From Struthidea cinerea (lineage: Eukaryota; Chordata; Aves; Passeriformes; Corcoracidae), in the NCBI GenBank assembly GCA_013397865.1, contig VZTI01001658.1, positions 79,611 through 143,610 on the forward strand: a stretch of 64,000 nucleotides of DNA, in the 5' to 3' direction. The position numbers and the translations under genes are program-made. Position 1 is the first letter of the stretch, and every line of letters begins with the position of its first letter. Positions 47,701-57,400 of this stretch are shown piece by piece. The notes beneath the pieces were generated by a model, which had not been told where the DNA came from, did no database searches, and saw only the letters and a program-made list of their open reading frames with translations.

Positions 47701-49740
47701 TCATCAAAAGTGAGAAGCTGGAGGCTTTCCAGGTGCAGCTGCTACAAGATCTGCTGGTCTGGAAGCAGAACTAGGGACTTGTTCTATAGATACCTGCCAA
47801 GAGACTGCCAAGGAAGAAAGCCATCGAATCAATGATGCCCAAATTGTCCTTGTAGCTTTTGATTCATAAGGAACCATGTCCTAACAGATGCAAGATTAAT
47901 TGAGAATGTATTGTTCTCTAAAATTGCTATTGATCTGAGCTTCCCACACCTCTTCTCGAACTCACAACAAGGTCTTACCAGAGCAAGAACAACAGTTACA
48001 ACGTTCAAAATTGAAATTCAACTTGATGTACACAGAAGAGCCGAGACAGTTACAGAAGGCAGACAGTTATTTTTTTGAGATCCCAAGTAAATCAGTTTTG
48101 CGTTTGATTTTGCAGAAACCAACACGACAAGAGACTGTGGCACTGGATCTGGAAGCTGATGACTCACAGAAAGAGACTGAACTGAATAAATCCACTCATT
48201 CAACTGACTGAACTGTTGTCACTTAAACAGAACCTAATTGGCTCTTTAACAGCCTCTCTGAGCATATCCTTTTCTGTAATATGACCGATTATGCCATCAG
48301 AATTTATTGTTTATAGACAAACTTACAGAACAGTGAGGGAGCCTAACCTTTTTATAGATGTGTTTTAAGAGACGTTTGTTTCCTCTTTTTCAGATACGTG
48401 CACATTGAGATGAATAATTGCAGACAATAACAGGTCCTGATCTTTTATGTACTGCAGCAGCTCTTATAGCTGCTGATTTCTTTTTTCCTTATAGGTTTCA
48501 CAATAAAGGCCAGTGATGCAGCAGACATCTGAAGTTAACTTAGCATATTGCAGAGCTAAGGGTTTAACCCCACTGAACTATTACTGCCATATGTTCCATT
48601 TCTTTCAGGGAATTTCCCAATGGGAAAGAACTCAGACAATGTGAAGAAAAAACATCCAATATCGTTTGCCCTACAGCTTCTTACTGTTTATTTCTAGTGA
48701 TTTTCCCCTCCTCACATGATAATCGCCTTATTGGAGAGCAGCACACTGCAGATGTGGGAGCAAAAGGGACCTGATTTAATATCTACAGCTTGAGAGTGAA
48801 CTGAAATGCTTTTGAAAATGGTGGAATTACAAAAAGCAGCTTAGGATCCCCAATCACCAGCAAGACAGAGCAAAGCCGTAAGAGTCACACATAAAAAACC
48901 TGATTGTAATAATTTCCTCGTGTACCTCGCTCAGTCAGGCACAGGTTCTCAGGGCTCTGGGTTTCCCCCAGGCAGGAGTTCCCGTGCTTATCCCATCGCC
49001 CGTGTAACCAACACAGACATTTCAATCTTGAGGGTAATGCTGACGTGCCTGAGCCGACACTGGGGATCAGGGATCTGAGCCTTGATGCCTTAGCCAGGCA
49101 TTCCCACACCACATTCACCTTTACACCCTTTGGAGCTGGGTATAACTCAGGCTCCTGTAATTCAGAACCAGTTTACCAGACACTGCCTGTCTCTGAGCTA
49201 CTCACAAGCCTGAGTTCTGAATCATTTTCTTATCTATTTGCACATAACACAGAATCATGTTGCTAAGGTTTAGCTGGAAATCAATCAAATAAAAATTATG
49301 AAAAAAAGATTTGTAAAGGGATTGAGGAAAGGTTACTTTTAAATTACTTTTCAGATTCAGTTCTGAGAGGATTTGGTTATCAAATCCCAGACTCATAACT
49401 CACCCTCATGAAGCACACCATTCATTTCCTAGTCAAATAGGATTTGATTCATCTCATATGTAAGAAAAGGAATGGCACAAGACCCTCTGTGCAAAGCCTG
49501 ACCCCAGCACGACAGCGAGGGCTGCTCGGGTACTGTTCTGCAGCAGCAGGGCCCAGCAAAGGCTCTGGGTACCCCAAACCCATCACTGACCTCTCCATCG
49601 CTGTCGGATATTACAATAAATGCATCCACAAAACTGCGCTTCTTCTTGGCATTGGCTGGGTTCCTCTTCTCTTCCTCCTCTTCCTCCCCATCCTGACCTT
49701 GAGACTCCAGGCCCTCTGCAGGCTTCTTCCTCCTCGGCAT
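14545..49740 (-). CDS. UIMC1: UIMC1 / RAP80, BRCA1-A complex ubiquitin reader (complete coding region, 809 aa)
   Basis: Coding exons 5' to 3': 49591-49740, 41513-41600, 36303-36427, 34808-35962, 31202-31257, 28622-28710, 27628-27707, 24240-24408, 18711-18789, 17075-17195, 15247-15310, 14545-14798. They sum to 2430 bases and all phases agree. RAP80 brings the BRCA1-A complex (Abraxas, BRCC36, BRE, MERIT40) to K63-linked ubiquitin at double-strand breaks. Seen in order: MPRRKK start; SUMO-interacting motif in DAFIVISDSDGE (about 39-50); tandem ubiquitin-interacting motifs (about 80-121); Abraxas-interacting region starting VHYYWGIPFCP (about 380-421); a C2HC UBZ4-type finger (C605, C608, H620, C624); a second C2HC (C668, C671, H683, C687); and the basic end RRRRHKF. 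Human UIMC1 is 719 aa; the extra length is mostly in the low-complexity linker of the 1155-base exon. Start choice: the first ATG after acceptor 49748, which matches the family N terminus. Confidence 0.96.
17075..17195 (-). other. UIMC1: UIMC1 exon 11: second C2HC motif
   Basis: The exon encodes CEKCYLCKSLVPLLQYQRHV then DSCLQAAR. C-x2-C-x11-H-x3-C spacing repeats that of exon 9, so it is a second potential zinc site. Phase 2 entry from exon 10 (AA|G) and phase 0 exit (GCC AAG|GTGAGG) fit. Confidence 0.9.
24240..24408 (-). other. UIMC1: UIMC1 exon 9: UBZ4-type zinc finger
   Basis: The exon encodes VSCPLCDHGFPADEIEVHAM and YCNG, a C-x2-C-x11-H-x3-C finger of the UBZ4 kind found in RAD18 and RAP80. 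The donor is CCAG|GTCTGC, and the split valine codon joins exon 10 (VLTRRQREAR), matching the family order. Confidence 0.92.
31258..34807 (-). other. UIMC1: UIMC1 intron 5
   Basis: Besides the LINE relic, this intron holds a two-copy direct repeat of about 22 bases (GGAAGGTCTGTGCCCA cores) at 32730-32772. The rest shows no recognised feature. Confidence 0.55.
31780..32060 (-). mobile_element. Ancient CR1/L3-type LINE relic with reverse-transcriptase blocks
   Basis: Read on the minus strand, 31945-32016 translates in one frame to GNDWPVSLTSAAHKAFEQIL, matching the LINE RT block GNxRPVSLTSVxGKxxEQIL. About 62 codons further on (near 31770-31810) lies DFISRKFQKS, aligning with the catalytic YLDFxKAF block. 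The spacing is as in CR1/L3-clade RTs; the catalytic residues are lost. It is a dead fragment inside UIMC1 intron 5; borders are approximate. Confidence 0.7.
34808..35962 (-). other. UIMC1: UIMC1 exon 5: long linker and Abraxas-interacting region
   Basis: This is a single 1155-base exon (385 codons, phase 0 at both ends). The first two thirds are Ser/Gly/Pro-rich and poorly conserved by eye; the island VHYYWGIPFCPKGVDPNQYT and TKVILCQLEVYQKSLK is near identical to the mammalian Abraxas-binding region. An acidic, Ser-rich tail follows, ending DDEPTTSYCQ. Confidence 0.94.
36303..36427 (-). other. UIMC1: UIMC1 exon 4: tandem ubiquitin-interacting motifs
   Basis: UIM1 reads EEEQFALALKMSEQEAR and UIM2 reads EEEELLRKAIAESLS. 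Both show the acidic run, the central Ala and the conserved Ser of the UIM consensus, with a short helical linker (QVNCQEE) whose spacing sets K63-chain selectivity in this family. The donor is the strong AGT|GTAAGT. Confidence 0.94.
38081..38190 (-). mobile_element. CR1 LINE 3'-end fragment
   Basis: The + strand reads ATCACAGAGTCAATTAGGTC, GGAAAACACCTCTGAGATTG and AGTCCAACC, then the AAGTGCCACATC-like block: the reverse complement of a CR1 3' end. It lies in UIMC1 intron 3, in the sense direction of UIMC1. Confidence 0.75.
40590..41160 (-). mobile_element. Old CR1/L3-like LINE relic
   Basis: On the + strand it shows hallmark text of amniote LINE relics in reverse orientation: CAGGAGTTCACCCCATGCTG followed by TGTGAAGCATTA, then GCCCTTCTCTGGATG, and near the right end GAGAACTGTCAGCTGCGACT next to CAGATCCTTCCTGAG. 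It is heavily diverged; the assignment is from memory of the consensus and the borders are approximate. Confidence 0.5.
42142..42305 (-). mobile_element. CR1 LINE 3'-end fragment
   Basis: The + strand begins CATAGAATCAAAGAATGGTA and continues GAGTTGGAAGGGACTTGAAA, CCCTGCCATGGGCAAGGACA and ACCTGGCCTTGAACACTTCC, ending CTTCTCTGGGCA. This is the reverse complement of the canonical bird CR1 3' end. It lies in UIMC1 intron 2. Confidence 0.9.
42780..43170 (-). mobile_element. Old CR1/L3-like LINE relic
   Basis: CCCTCTTACAGATCATTAAT followed by GAGGATGTTAAA, and further on the AGATTTTGCAAGACATACTA and TTAGGTGG text, match the reverse strand of old amniote LINEs. Its orientation is the same as the relic at 40590-41160, and it would come before it in that element's reading direction. 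Confidence 0.5.
45743..46577 (+). mobile_element. Solo LTR of an endogenous retrovirus (ERVL-type), with nested CR1
   Basis: The element starts TGTCCTGGGATTGAG and ends CAGCTATGACA, with TG...CA termini and a perfect 5-base target duplication GGTGG at 45738-45742 and 46578-46582. Inside are a TATA box (TATAAAC near 45967), the GGGCATCGGTGAGTGGGTGG block and an AT-rich segment before AACCCACGAGATTTACTT, as in LTRs common in songbird genomes. There is no internal coding region or second LTR, so it is a recombination-derived solo LTR. It is antisense to UIMC1. A CR1 fragment interrupts it at 46083-46371. Confidence 0.88.
46083..46371 (-). mobile_element. CR1 LINE 3'-end fragment nested in the LTR
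   Basis: The + strand starts CATAGAATCATGGAAAGGTT and runs through GGGTTGGAAGGGACCTTAAA and GATCATCTCATTCCAACCC to CCCATCACTCCAGTTCCCG. LTR sequence resumes after it (TTTCTTTTCATTACAATTATT), so the CR1 inserted after the LTR. Confidence 0.92.
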
Positions 49741-49748
49741 CCTTCACT
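49591..49748 (-). other. UIMC1: UIMC1 exon 2: start codon and SUMO-interacting motif
   Basis: The exon begins AGTGAAGG then ATG at 49740. It encodes MPRRKKPAEG, an acidic Glu run, KKKRSFVDAFIVISDSDGE, and a donor at 49591 (GAG|GTCAGT). The hydrophobic VIV/FIVI core followed by acidic SDSDGE is the SIM that lets RAP80 read mixed SUMO-ubiquitin chains. Confidence 0.93.
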
Positions 49749-52700
49749 CTGAAACAGAGGGAAAGATTAAAAGCCATTTGTTTCCTTCTGATTTAGATTT
49801 CCCCTAACAGTCTTTTTTTTTTTTTTGCTATTTTTAGGCAAAAGACCCCAGGCACTGAAACCTTATTACAAAGCGTGGTGGATTTAGTGTTACTGGGAGC
49901 CACATGCACCAGTCACCACTCATCTAGTTAAGAACACTTTATTACAGCTGATTGCTAAAAAGGGGTTTCAGGGGAACAGCAACACAGACCAAAGCCACTC
50001 TGAATGCCTTGTTCCAAAGCAATGAGGCTTTCCTCTAAGAACCCATCAGCAAACTCCTCCACAGCATCACAGCAGGTCTCCCACCCTCCAACATAACCTC
50101 CCCTCTTCAGCCCCACACCTTGACCAAAACAAACCAGGCTGTGGCAGTGGATCAAGCTGACATTTGCACACCAGACCAAGAAGTAACCACAGCACAGCCC
50201 TTTGTCAGCTTTTGTACTCAACAAAACCAGGGGGAAAGGCATTGTTCGTTCAAGGATGCTGTCCTGCCATCTGCACGGCTGCTCCAGCACTACAGACAGG
50301 GAAAACACAGGCAATGGCAGCAGGCAGGCTGGAAACAAGACAACAGGTTTATCTGGCAGTCTGGATTTCTCAATGAGCAGCAGCCTCCGGAAGAACTCCA
50401 TCCAGACATGCCCAAACCATCCGCATTAACGAAGGCACTTAACAAGCAGCGTGGAACCTGCTGAGTGTTATTAGTGCAAACCTGAGTGCATGGCACAATT
50501 GAGGGCAGGTGCCCACACAATGCAAACTGGTACTTCAGCATCCCTTCCCTTGGCAGCCCAGAGACTGATGGAGAGGGATGCACAGCAAGCATTTGCTGCT
50601 TGGATCCAAAAGAGCTCAGAGGAGAGGACTGGGAAGAGATCTCAGTAAGGGACAGCAGCAGGACGGCACAGAGTTAAATCCCCCTTTCCTGCCTGTTCTT
50701 GCTGTTTGCCTGGTAGCTCGACAACATTCAGTGCTTCTTGAACTGTGATGTAAAAGAGCCTTACAAAGCAGGCTGAGCATGACCAGCTCTGTTGAAGTTC
50801 AATTAAACATGTGCAGACAGAGGTTGAACAACAAGCCCCTCGTTCCACATCAGGGAACAGCAGAGCTGGAAATGCAAGTTAAGTTGGCCGGTTCCCAGAC
50901 CAGTGTCCTTCCACAGCATCACTCTGCCTTCCTTCAAGATCACTGAAATAGCTCAGATGTGCTGCCTAGATCTAAAATAAGAGTAAGAGAAGATGCAACA
51001 GAGACCCTACATCACCCGGGATAGTGCCAAACCCTTCCCTGTAACACCACAAAATTGCAAACAGCCGCTGCATATAGAAACACGAAGGGAGGCCAAAACC
51101 CCCATCAGCGCCGAGAACAGCAGTGCACTGCTCCATCTACAGTCCGAGCAGCAAGGTGAGGAATAACCACGCTCCCTCCCTACGATCTGCAGCCTTCCTT
51201 CTGCAAATACATGCACACACACGCCCAGAGACAAAAGACGATTATCCTGGTGAGTCATGATTTGCACCAAAGGTTTGCTGAGCCCTCTGAAAGCAGAATG
51301 TTGCACAAATGGGCAGTCACGGCGCCAAAGCGACTGCAAGGACCACTGCAGTCCTCCGGAGTTTGTCTGTTAAGGAATCATAGAATGGTTTGGGTTGAAA
51401 GGGACCTTAAAGATCATCTCATTCCAAACCCCTGCCATGGGCAGGGACACTTTCCACTATCCCAGGTTTCTCCAAGCCCTGTCCAACCTGGCCTTGGACA
51501 CTTCCAGGGATACAGGGGCAGCCACAGCTTCTCTGGGCAACCTGTGCCAGTGTCTCACCACCCTCACAAGGAAGAATTTCTTCCTAATATCTAATTTAAT
51601 CCTGCTCTCTGTCAGTTTGGAGCCATTAAAGGAAGGGAAAATAAAAACAAGCACTGCTTTTGGTAAAGCACTGGCTCTTGCAAAACAAAGCTGTTCAGCT
51701 CCAGCTAAGCTGAACTCCAGTGCTGTTGGAATATCCTCACTATACGTTCTCCATTTTTTTATCTCTTGCTCCAAATGGTCTCTTCGCCCTCCCTGCTCAG
51801 GGAGATGAGCCAAGCCTTGCACCCAGCTGCTGTGAGCTGCCCCCCATGAAGGGCATCCATGGTGGGGGAGAACGTTCCCTTATCTTTGGAAAACCACTCA
51901 CTCATATGCCATGAGGAGCACAGAAATGCCCACGCAGGGTCACTGAGGCTTTGGAGAGGCAGCCTATAAACCTTCTTACCCCCACAACAAAAGCAACAGC
52001 AACAAGCAACTGCTGTGCTGCCTGTTTTTTTTTTTTTAAATCCACGCCGGTATCACCATCTCTCCTCTGACTCTGCGATACATCTTCTGCTCGGTGCTCT
52101 GTGCTAAATAAGAGATCACTGAGAAATATCAACTGGAGTTATGATGAGTCACCTACCTTCAACATTTAAAGGAGAGAAAAGAGGAGATGTAAGAGATGTA
52201 ACCACACAACTCCCACAACGCTTCTGAAAATGAAGGGACTTGTGGCAAAGAGAGTCTCTGAAAATGTAACTAAGGGAACAAGACAAGTAAGAGATCACTC
52301 GTAGCTGTGCTAGTCTGAGGCTGTGAGTAGGAGAGCAGTAATAGCTTTTATTAGACAAGCTGTATAGCTGAGAGAAGAAAACACGCATCAGAGCACAGAC
52401 CTCCTCTTCAGGCAGGGAAGTTGAGCATATTTTGCTTTTAGCACTCTTGGAAAGGACAGTTGTGAGTGCCTGAGGGGAAGATACCTGCTTTCAGACCCAG
52501 CAAAAAAAAAAAAAAAAAAGCCAGAGACTGAATTATCTAAAATTACCTTTGCAGTCCAGTTTGCAGACTTGTTTTGCAGTTATCCAGGTTTTTTTCCAAC
52601 TCTGAATTTAAGAGAATTTCTTTGTAAACGCTCTGACAGCAAAGGTGACCTCCTGACAAGGGACTCGCACATGCCATGCTTCTCCAGTCACATTTTTAGG

Positions 52701-53945
52701 GATATCCTTGAAGATCCCCAACTTGTGATTATTTGTCATTTTCCCTCTCATCTATCATTTTGATGAATCAGAAAGCAATTACCGACAGAATAATTCTAAA
52801 TCTTGACACTGCAGCTACAGACCTGCCAAGCTGTGACAGCTTGAAAAATGCTCGAAAAAACCAAGCCAAAAAAAATGAATGACTCTCATCCCCGGATGAG
52901 TTCCTGAGCCGTTGGAGACACAGGCTGTCGCTTCGTAAACAACTCCCCCCACCTCGGGAAGCAGAGGCACGACGCTCCCCGCGTTCAAGCGGGTCAGCAC
53001 CACACGCTTCCATGGAAATATCATCCCCAGACCCTCGGCTCGACCCCGCACGCAGGGCCCAGCTGATGCTCCGTGAGCAGGACACGAGGGCTGGCAGCGC
53101 CCCGGGGAGAGAGAAATTGTGTTCAGGATGGATCCGTTTATAGAGCTGGCCCTGCACAGAGGGGACACGGGCACTGCAGAGGCCATGCATGGCCGGGCGC
53201 ATCCGCACAGGCTGCTGAGCTCGCGGGAGATGCTCCCTGCTCCGGTGCCCTCGGGTCCAGCCCGCAGCATCTCCCTCCTCCAAAGGCAGGGGAGGAAAAC
53301 GTTTTCCCCCCTCTACGTGGGGTTAAAGCGACCCTCGCCCCAGAACCCTCCCAGGGTCCTTTCCCAACCCGTTGCCTTCGGGTACGGAGGGCTCTGCAGG
53401 GAAAATTACAAGGATGGGGTCAGGGATACTCGACAAGCATCGGGGATCTCAGGCGGGATAGGGGTGAGCTCTGGGGAAAGGGATCAGCCACAGGTGGGCA
53501 AACCTAAGGGAAGGGAGAGTGCAGGGGCTGCCCCGGGAAAAGGGGAGGGAGCCAGGCCTGGCAAGACGAACAGGAGAGGCTGGAGCACCTCGATCTCAGG
53601 GTATGCGGCCAAGGCAGAGCTCCGGTTTTCGAGTCCTCTCCCCAGGGGACGGTCCAGGAGTACCCCCAGGCACAGCACCTGGGTCCCCTCCAGGCAAGAG
53701 ACAGAAGAAGTGCCCGTAGAGGGGGACGGGAGGTGTCCCTTCCCCAGGGTACAGTGCTAGGGGCCGGTCCCGAGCCGCCGGGGGCGGGGATCATACCTGG
53801 GGAGGGTCAGCCCGGGGGCAGGGGCCGGAGAACGGCCCCGGGCGGGGGAAGGGGTTTTCCTCGCAGCCCCGGGAGCCCCGCGGCGGGTGGGCCCCGGGCG
53901 AGCCGCGGGGGCAGCGGCATGCCCCGCAGGGCACAAGGTACTCAC
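49749..53945 (-). other. UIMC1: UIMC1 intron 1 (4.2 kb)
   Basis: Contains the CR1 fragment at 51375-51630 and homopolymer A/T tracts (near 49811-49826, 52026-52038 and 52502-52519). Sequence right of about 53050 becomes GC-rich as it enters the CpG island. No other gene was seen. Confidence 0.6.
51375..51630 (-). mobile_element. CR1 LINE 3'-end fragment
   Basis: The + strand starts GAATCATAGAATGGTTTGGG, continues AAAGGGACCTTAAAGATCAT, CCCTGCCATGGGCAGGGACA and CAACCTGGCCTTGGACACTT, and reaches GAAGAATTTCTTCCTAATAT. It is the best preserved CR1 in the window, in UIMC1 intron 1. Confidence 0.93.
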
Positions 53946-54060
53946 CGGGCCCGGGCCGCCCAGTTGCCCGCGGCCTCCCCGCCGGGTCTCCCGCACCGGC
54001 CCCGGTCGGCGGGTCCCGCACCCGCGCTCAAGTTGGCGGCGGAGGCCTCATTGCCCTTAT
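53946..54060 (-). other. UIMC1: UIMC1 noncoding first exon (approximate 5' edge)
   Basis: A good donor on the minus strand (GGCCCG|GTGAGT, exon edge 53946) lies in the CpG island just upstream of a 4.2-kb intron that leads to the ATG exon at 49748. The transcription start is not visible; the 5' edge is placed near the YY1-like motif at 54062. Confidence 0.6.
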
Positions 54061-54061
54061 C

Positions 54062-54073
54062 CAAGATGGCGGC
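54062..54073. promoter_or_regulatory. YY1-type motif
   Basis: CAAGATGGCGGC matches the YY1 core AAGATGGCGGC. Such sites usually lie at or just after the start of transcription, which would place the UIMC1 start close by. Confidence 0.6.
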
Positions 54074-54393
54074 GGCGGCTTCTCTGCGTCTCACGTGGTC
54101 ATCGGGGTGCCGAAGCGGGCAGCGCCATGTCCGTGGCGGGCGGGCAGCGGGCTCGGACGCCCCGCTCTGAGGTGCCGGCGGTCTCGCCGTTTTCTCAGCC
54201 CGGACGCCTCTTTCTCAGGAGAGGAGTGCGCTGCGTCGTTTAAACACTCACAAACACGAGCCGCCACGGGGCTGCCCGCAATACACCTATGCCCACAACC
54301 AACATGTCCGCCGCCGCCTCCCTCGGAGGGCGCGGTGCTCTCGCGGGAGACCGCCCCGCCGTTGCTAGGCGAGGAGGGGGCGCGCGGGCGGCT

Positions 54394-54403
54394 TCTCGCG
54401 AGA
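54394..54403. promoter_or_regulatory. TCTCGCGAGA core-promoter palindrome
   Basis: A perfect 10-base palindrome, 26 bases before the ZNF346 ATG. This motif is a known activator site in vertebrate CpG-island promoters (bound by BANP; formerly linked to ZBTB33/Kaiso). A related imperfect copy, CTCTCGCGGGAGA, lies near 54338-54351. Confidence 0.75.
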
Positions 54404-54428
54404 ACAGCGTGAGGCGGCGACGGCGGCC

Positions 54429-57400
54429 ATGGCGGACGGGGCCGGTAGCAACGGGGACGCTGCGGGGCCGCTGGTGGGCAAAGAGGCGGGTGAGGCGGCG
54501 GGACCGGGAGCGGGCGGGTGGTCGGGCCCCACGAAGTGCCCTGTAGCCCGGTCGGATCCTGCGAGGTGCGGGGCATCCCGAACAGGAACGCCCCGCATCT
54601 CGCGGGGTCCCACCGGGCCGCTGACGCCCCCGTTTTGTGTCCCACCCCCTTCACCCCACAGTGGAGCGGCTGATCCGGGAGAACGGACACATTTTCACCG
54701 AGGCGCAGTGCAAGGTGTGCAGCGCCCTGCTCATCTCCGAGTCACAGCGGCTGGCTCACTACCAGGTAGGGAATGGGGAGCCCCCCGCCTCCGCCCCAGC
54801 CCACCCCCGGGCTCGGCGAGGCACCGAGCAAGGGTTTCTCTGCTTTCCCCAGAGCAAGAAACACGCCAACAAGGTGAGACGGTACCTGTCCATCCACGGC
54901 GGGGAGGAGGGTGCCCACGGGAAGAAGATGAAGCTGGAGGTGAAGCAGGTGAGAGGGGACCTGATCAATGTCTATAAGTAATGTTTACAATCAATTTCTT
55001 AAAATCTAGAGGGTAACTCCTCTGAGGAGCGACTGAGGGAGCTGGGGTTGTTTAGCCTGGAGAAAAGATGCTCAGGGCAGACCTCATTGCTGCCTACAAG
55101 TCCCTGTCAGGAGGCTGTAGCCACGTGGGGATCAGCCTCTTCTCCCAGGAAGCCATCAACAGGACAAGAGGAAATAGCCTCAAGTTATGCTGGGGGAGGT
55201 TCAGGTTCAGCAGCAGGAGGAATTTCTTCACTGAAAGGATTGTCAGGTATTGGAAGGGAGGTGGTGGAGTTACCGTCCCTAGAGGTGTTTAAGAAATGAC
55301 TGGACATGGCACTCAAGTGCTCTGGTCTTGTTGACAAGGTAGCAATCAGTCAAAAGGTTGAACTTGATGATCTTAGAGGTCTTTTCCAACCTTAATGATT
55401 CTCTCATTGTGTGAGCTGTCTGAAGGGAGGGTGTCAGAGGATAAACCAGACTCTGCTCAGGGGTGCCCAGCAACAGGGTGAGAGGCAACAGGCAGAAACT
55501 GATGCCCAGGAAGTTTCGCCTGAACATGAGGAAGAACTTCTTACCTGTGCAGTGACCAAGCACTGGAAGATTGTCCAGAGAAGGTGTGGAGTCTCCCTTA
55601 CTGGGGATATTTTAGAACTGTTTGGATGCAATCCTGTGCCAATCTGGGATGGCCCTGCTTGAGCAGGGAGGTTGGACCAGATGACCCGCTGTGGTCCCTT
55701 CCAGCCTGACCCATCCTGGGATTCTGTGAGGGCAGGATCCACCAGGGCTAAATACAGCTCTGTGGGACCTGCTGGGCTAAAGGCAGTTGCACAGTCTTGT
55801 AAGTGAATGAGGAAAATGCTTTCGGAAGGGGCTTTGTGAGAACTGAAAAGTTCAGTGGCAGGTGTTTCACCAGGCCTTGTCCCAGTTCCTGCTGCCCTCC
55901 CCACTCAGCCTCTTTGAGCTTGTCCTCCCCATTTAAACAAATGCATGTTCCTCTTTTTGATAGTCTTGCTTGAAATGACAGAGAAGGAACAGGAGCAACA
56001 GCTTGTCAGGAGCATCATTGCATAACATCACGCAGAGCACGTTGGATTCACCATCCACAGGAAACCTCTTCCCAGTGCATTCTTTATTTTACTTATTTAG
56101 GTTCCCTCAGCTGGTAGCTGGAGCCTGTTGGTCAGTAAAGGCCCCATGTTCCATTCAGCCATCTGTCTGCCCCGTGACTCCCTCGGGGAACAGATTCTAC
56201 TTTTATGATTGCTTCAGCTGTAATCCCTAACTCTGGCATTTGCAGGGAGCTGGGGGATAACAGCAGATGCCTTTGCACATAGTGTCAGGCTGAGAACTGC
56301 CTGCTGCTCCCTCCTCAGCTGGTGTTGTGTTGCAGATGACCCAGCTAATAGCAATGTTTGTGCTGCTCAGTTCACACCTTGCAGGGGACAAGGCTGCGTG
56401 GTCCAGTTTTGGCAGCCACACGCTTAACCTTGTCCTTAACCCAAACAGGCCAGGGCTGCCCCTCAACCTGGACTGTTTGCCAACAGGTTGAAAACAGTAA
56501 TCTGGTCGAGAACCCTCTCCAGGGAGGGAGAGGGTGATGCTGCTTCATGGAAGTTCTACTCAATCACACTTCATCAGCTTAACACCCAAATGTCTTTGAT
56601 GACCTTTTCTTAGACCCCCAAACCATAGTGTTTCTCCTCAAAACCAGGAGGCTGGACAGGATGACCTGCAGAGGACCCTCCCAGCCTCAGCCACTCTGTG
56701 GTTCTCTGTGCACAGGACAGCAAGCAGGAAGGTGGCAATGGAGAGGACAGGAACAAGTGTTGTCCCATCTGCAACATGACCTTCTCCTCTCCGGCCGTGG
56801 CAACGTCTCACTACTTGGGCAAGACTCATGCCAAGAACATGAAGCAGCAGGCCCCCAAAGTAGAAGGTATGAGTGTCTGCAGCACCTTTGCATTGTCCCA
56901 AAGGGCTGTTTAGAGGTTTGTTGCACCCAAGTGTGAGCTCTTGTGAGGGAGCGTGTGCTCTTTGCCGTGAAACTCAGTAAGCCAGCAGTGCACCTCCAGA
57001 GATTTGGCTGTGTCAGCCTGCTTGGTGGGCTGGCATTGGCAAGAAGTTATGTGGTTTTTTGTTTTGTTTTGTTTGGAGGAAATGCAGCTGGCAGCAGCCA
57101 TTGTACACACCCCTGTGTCCAGGGACCAGGAATATGACGTTAAGATGTAGAAGTGCCTGTCACAGGATACAATGCTCGTTATAAGGTTGCAGACTGAAGT
57201 AACTGGTGAAACACTGATTTGGCACATTCCTCCGGGCTGCTCAGCTAGAACAATGTGGCCTCTGAGGTTCACAGACGTGGGAGCTGCAGATTGCTGGGGA
57301 GTGGGAGAATACAGCTGGGGAGCATCAGTATGTGCTTGTTCTGACCTTGTCTGCCCCAGTGCCACTGCCTGTGTGTCCCATTCCTTTGCTAGCAGCCAGA

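Larger units (their letters stand above)
41601..49590 (-). other. UIMC1: UIMC1 intron 2 (8 kb)
   Basis: It holds a CR1 fragment (42142-42305), an old LINE relic (42780-43170), a small CpG-rich patch with a 45-codon frame (43930-44135) and the solo LTR (45743-46577). The rest, including the longer open frames at 47130-47669 and 48011-48211, shows nothing I recognise. Confidence 0.6.
53700..54500. promoter_or_regulatory. CpG-island bidirectional promoter of UIMC1 and ZNF346
   Basis: Dense CpG sequence separates the UIMC1 first-exon donor (53946, minus) from the ZNF346 start codon (54429, plus). It contains a YY1-type CAAGATGGCGGC at 54062-54073, the palindrome TCTCGCGAGA at 54394-54403, and GCCATGGCGG over the ZNF346 start. 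There is no TATA box, as usual for a housekeeping head-to-head promoter. Confidence 0.8.

Noticed and set aside
48011..48211. 66-codon ATG frame with an acidic C-terminal part in UIMC1 intron 2
   Set aside because: No homology recognised and no promoter or splice signals; best explained by chance in AT-rich intron.
54304..54490. Upstream ATG and overlapping frame before the ZNF346 start
   Set aside because: It is out of frame with ZNF346, and whether it is transcribed is unknown because the transcription start is not visible.
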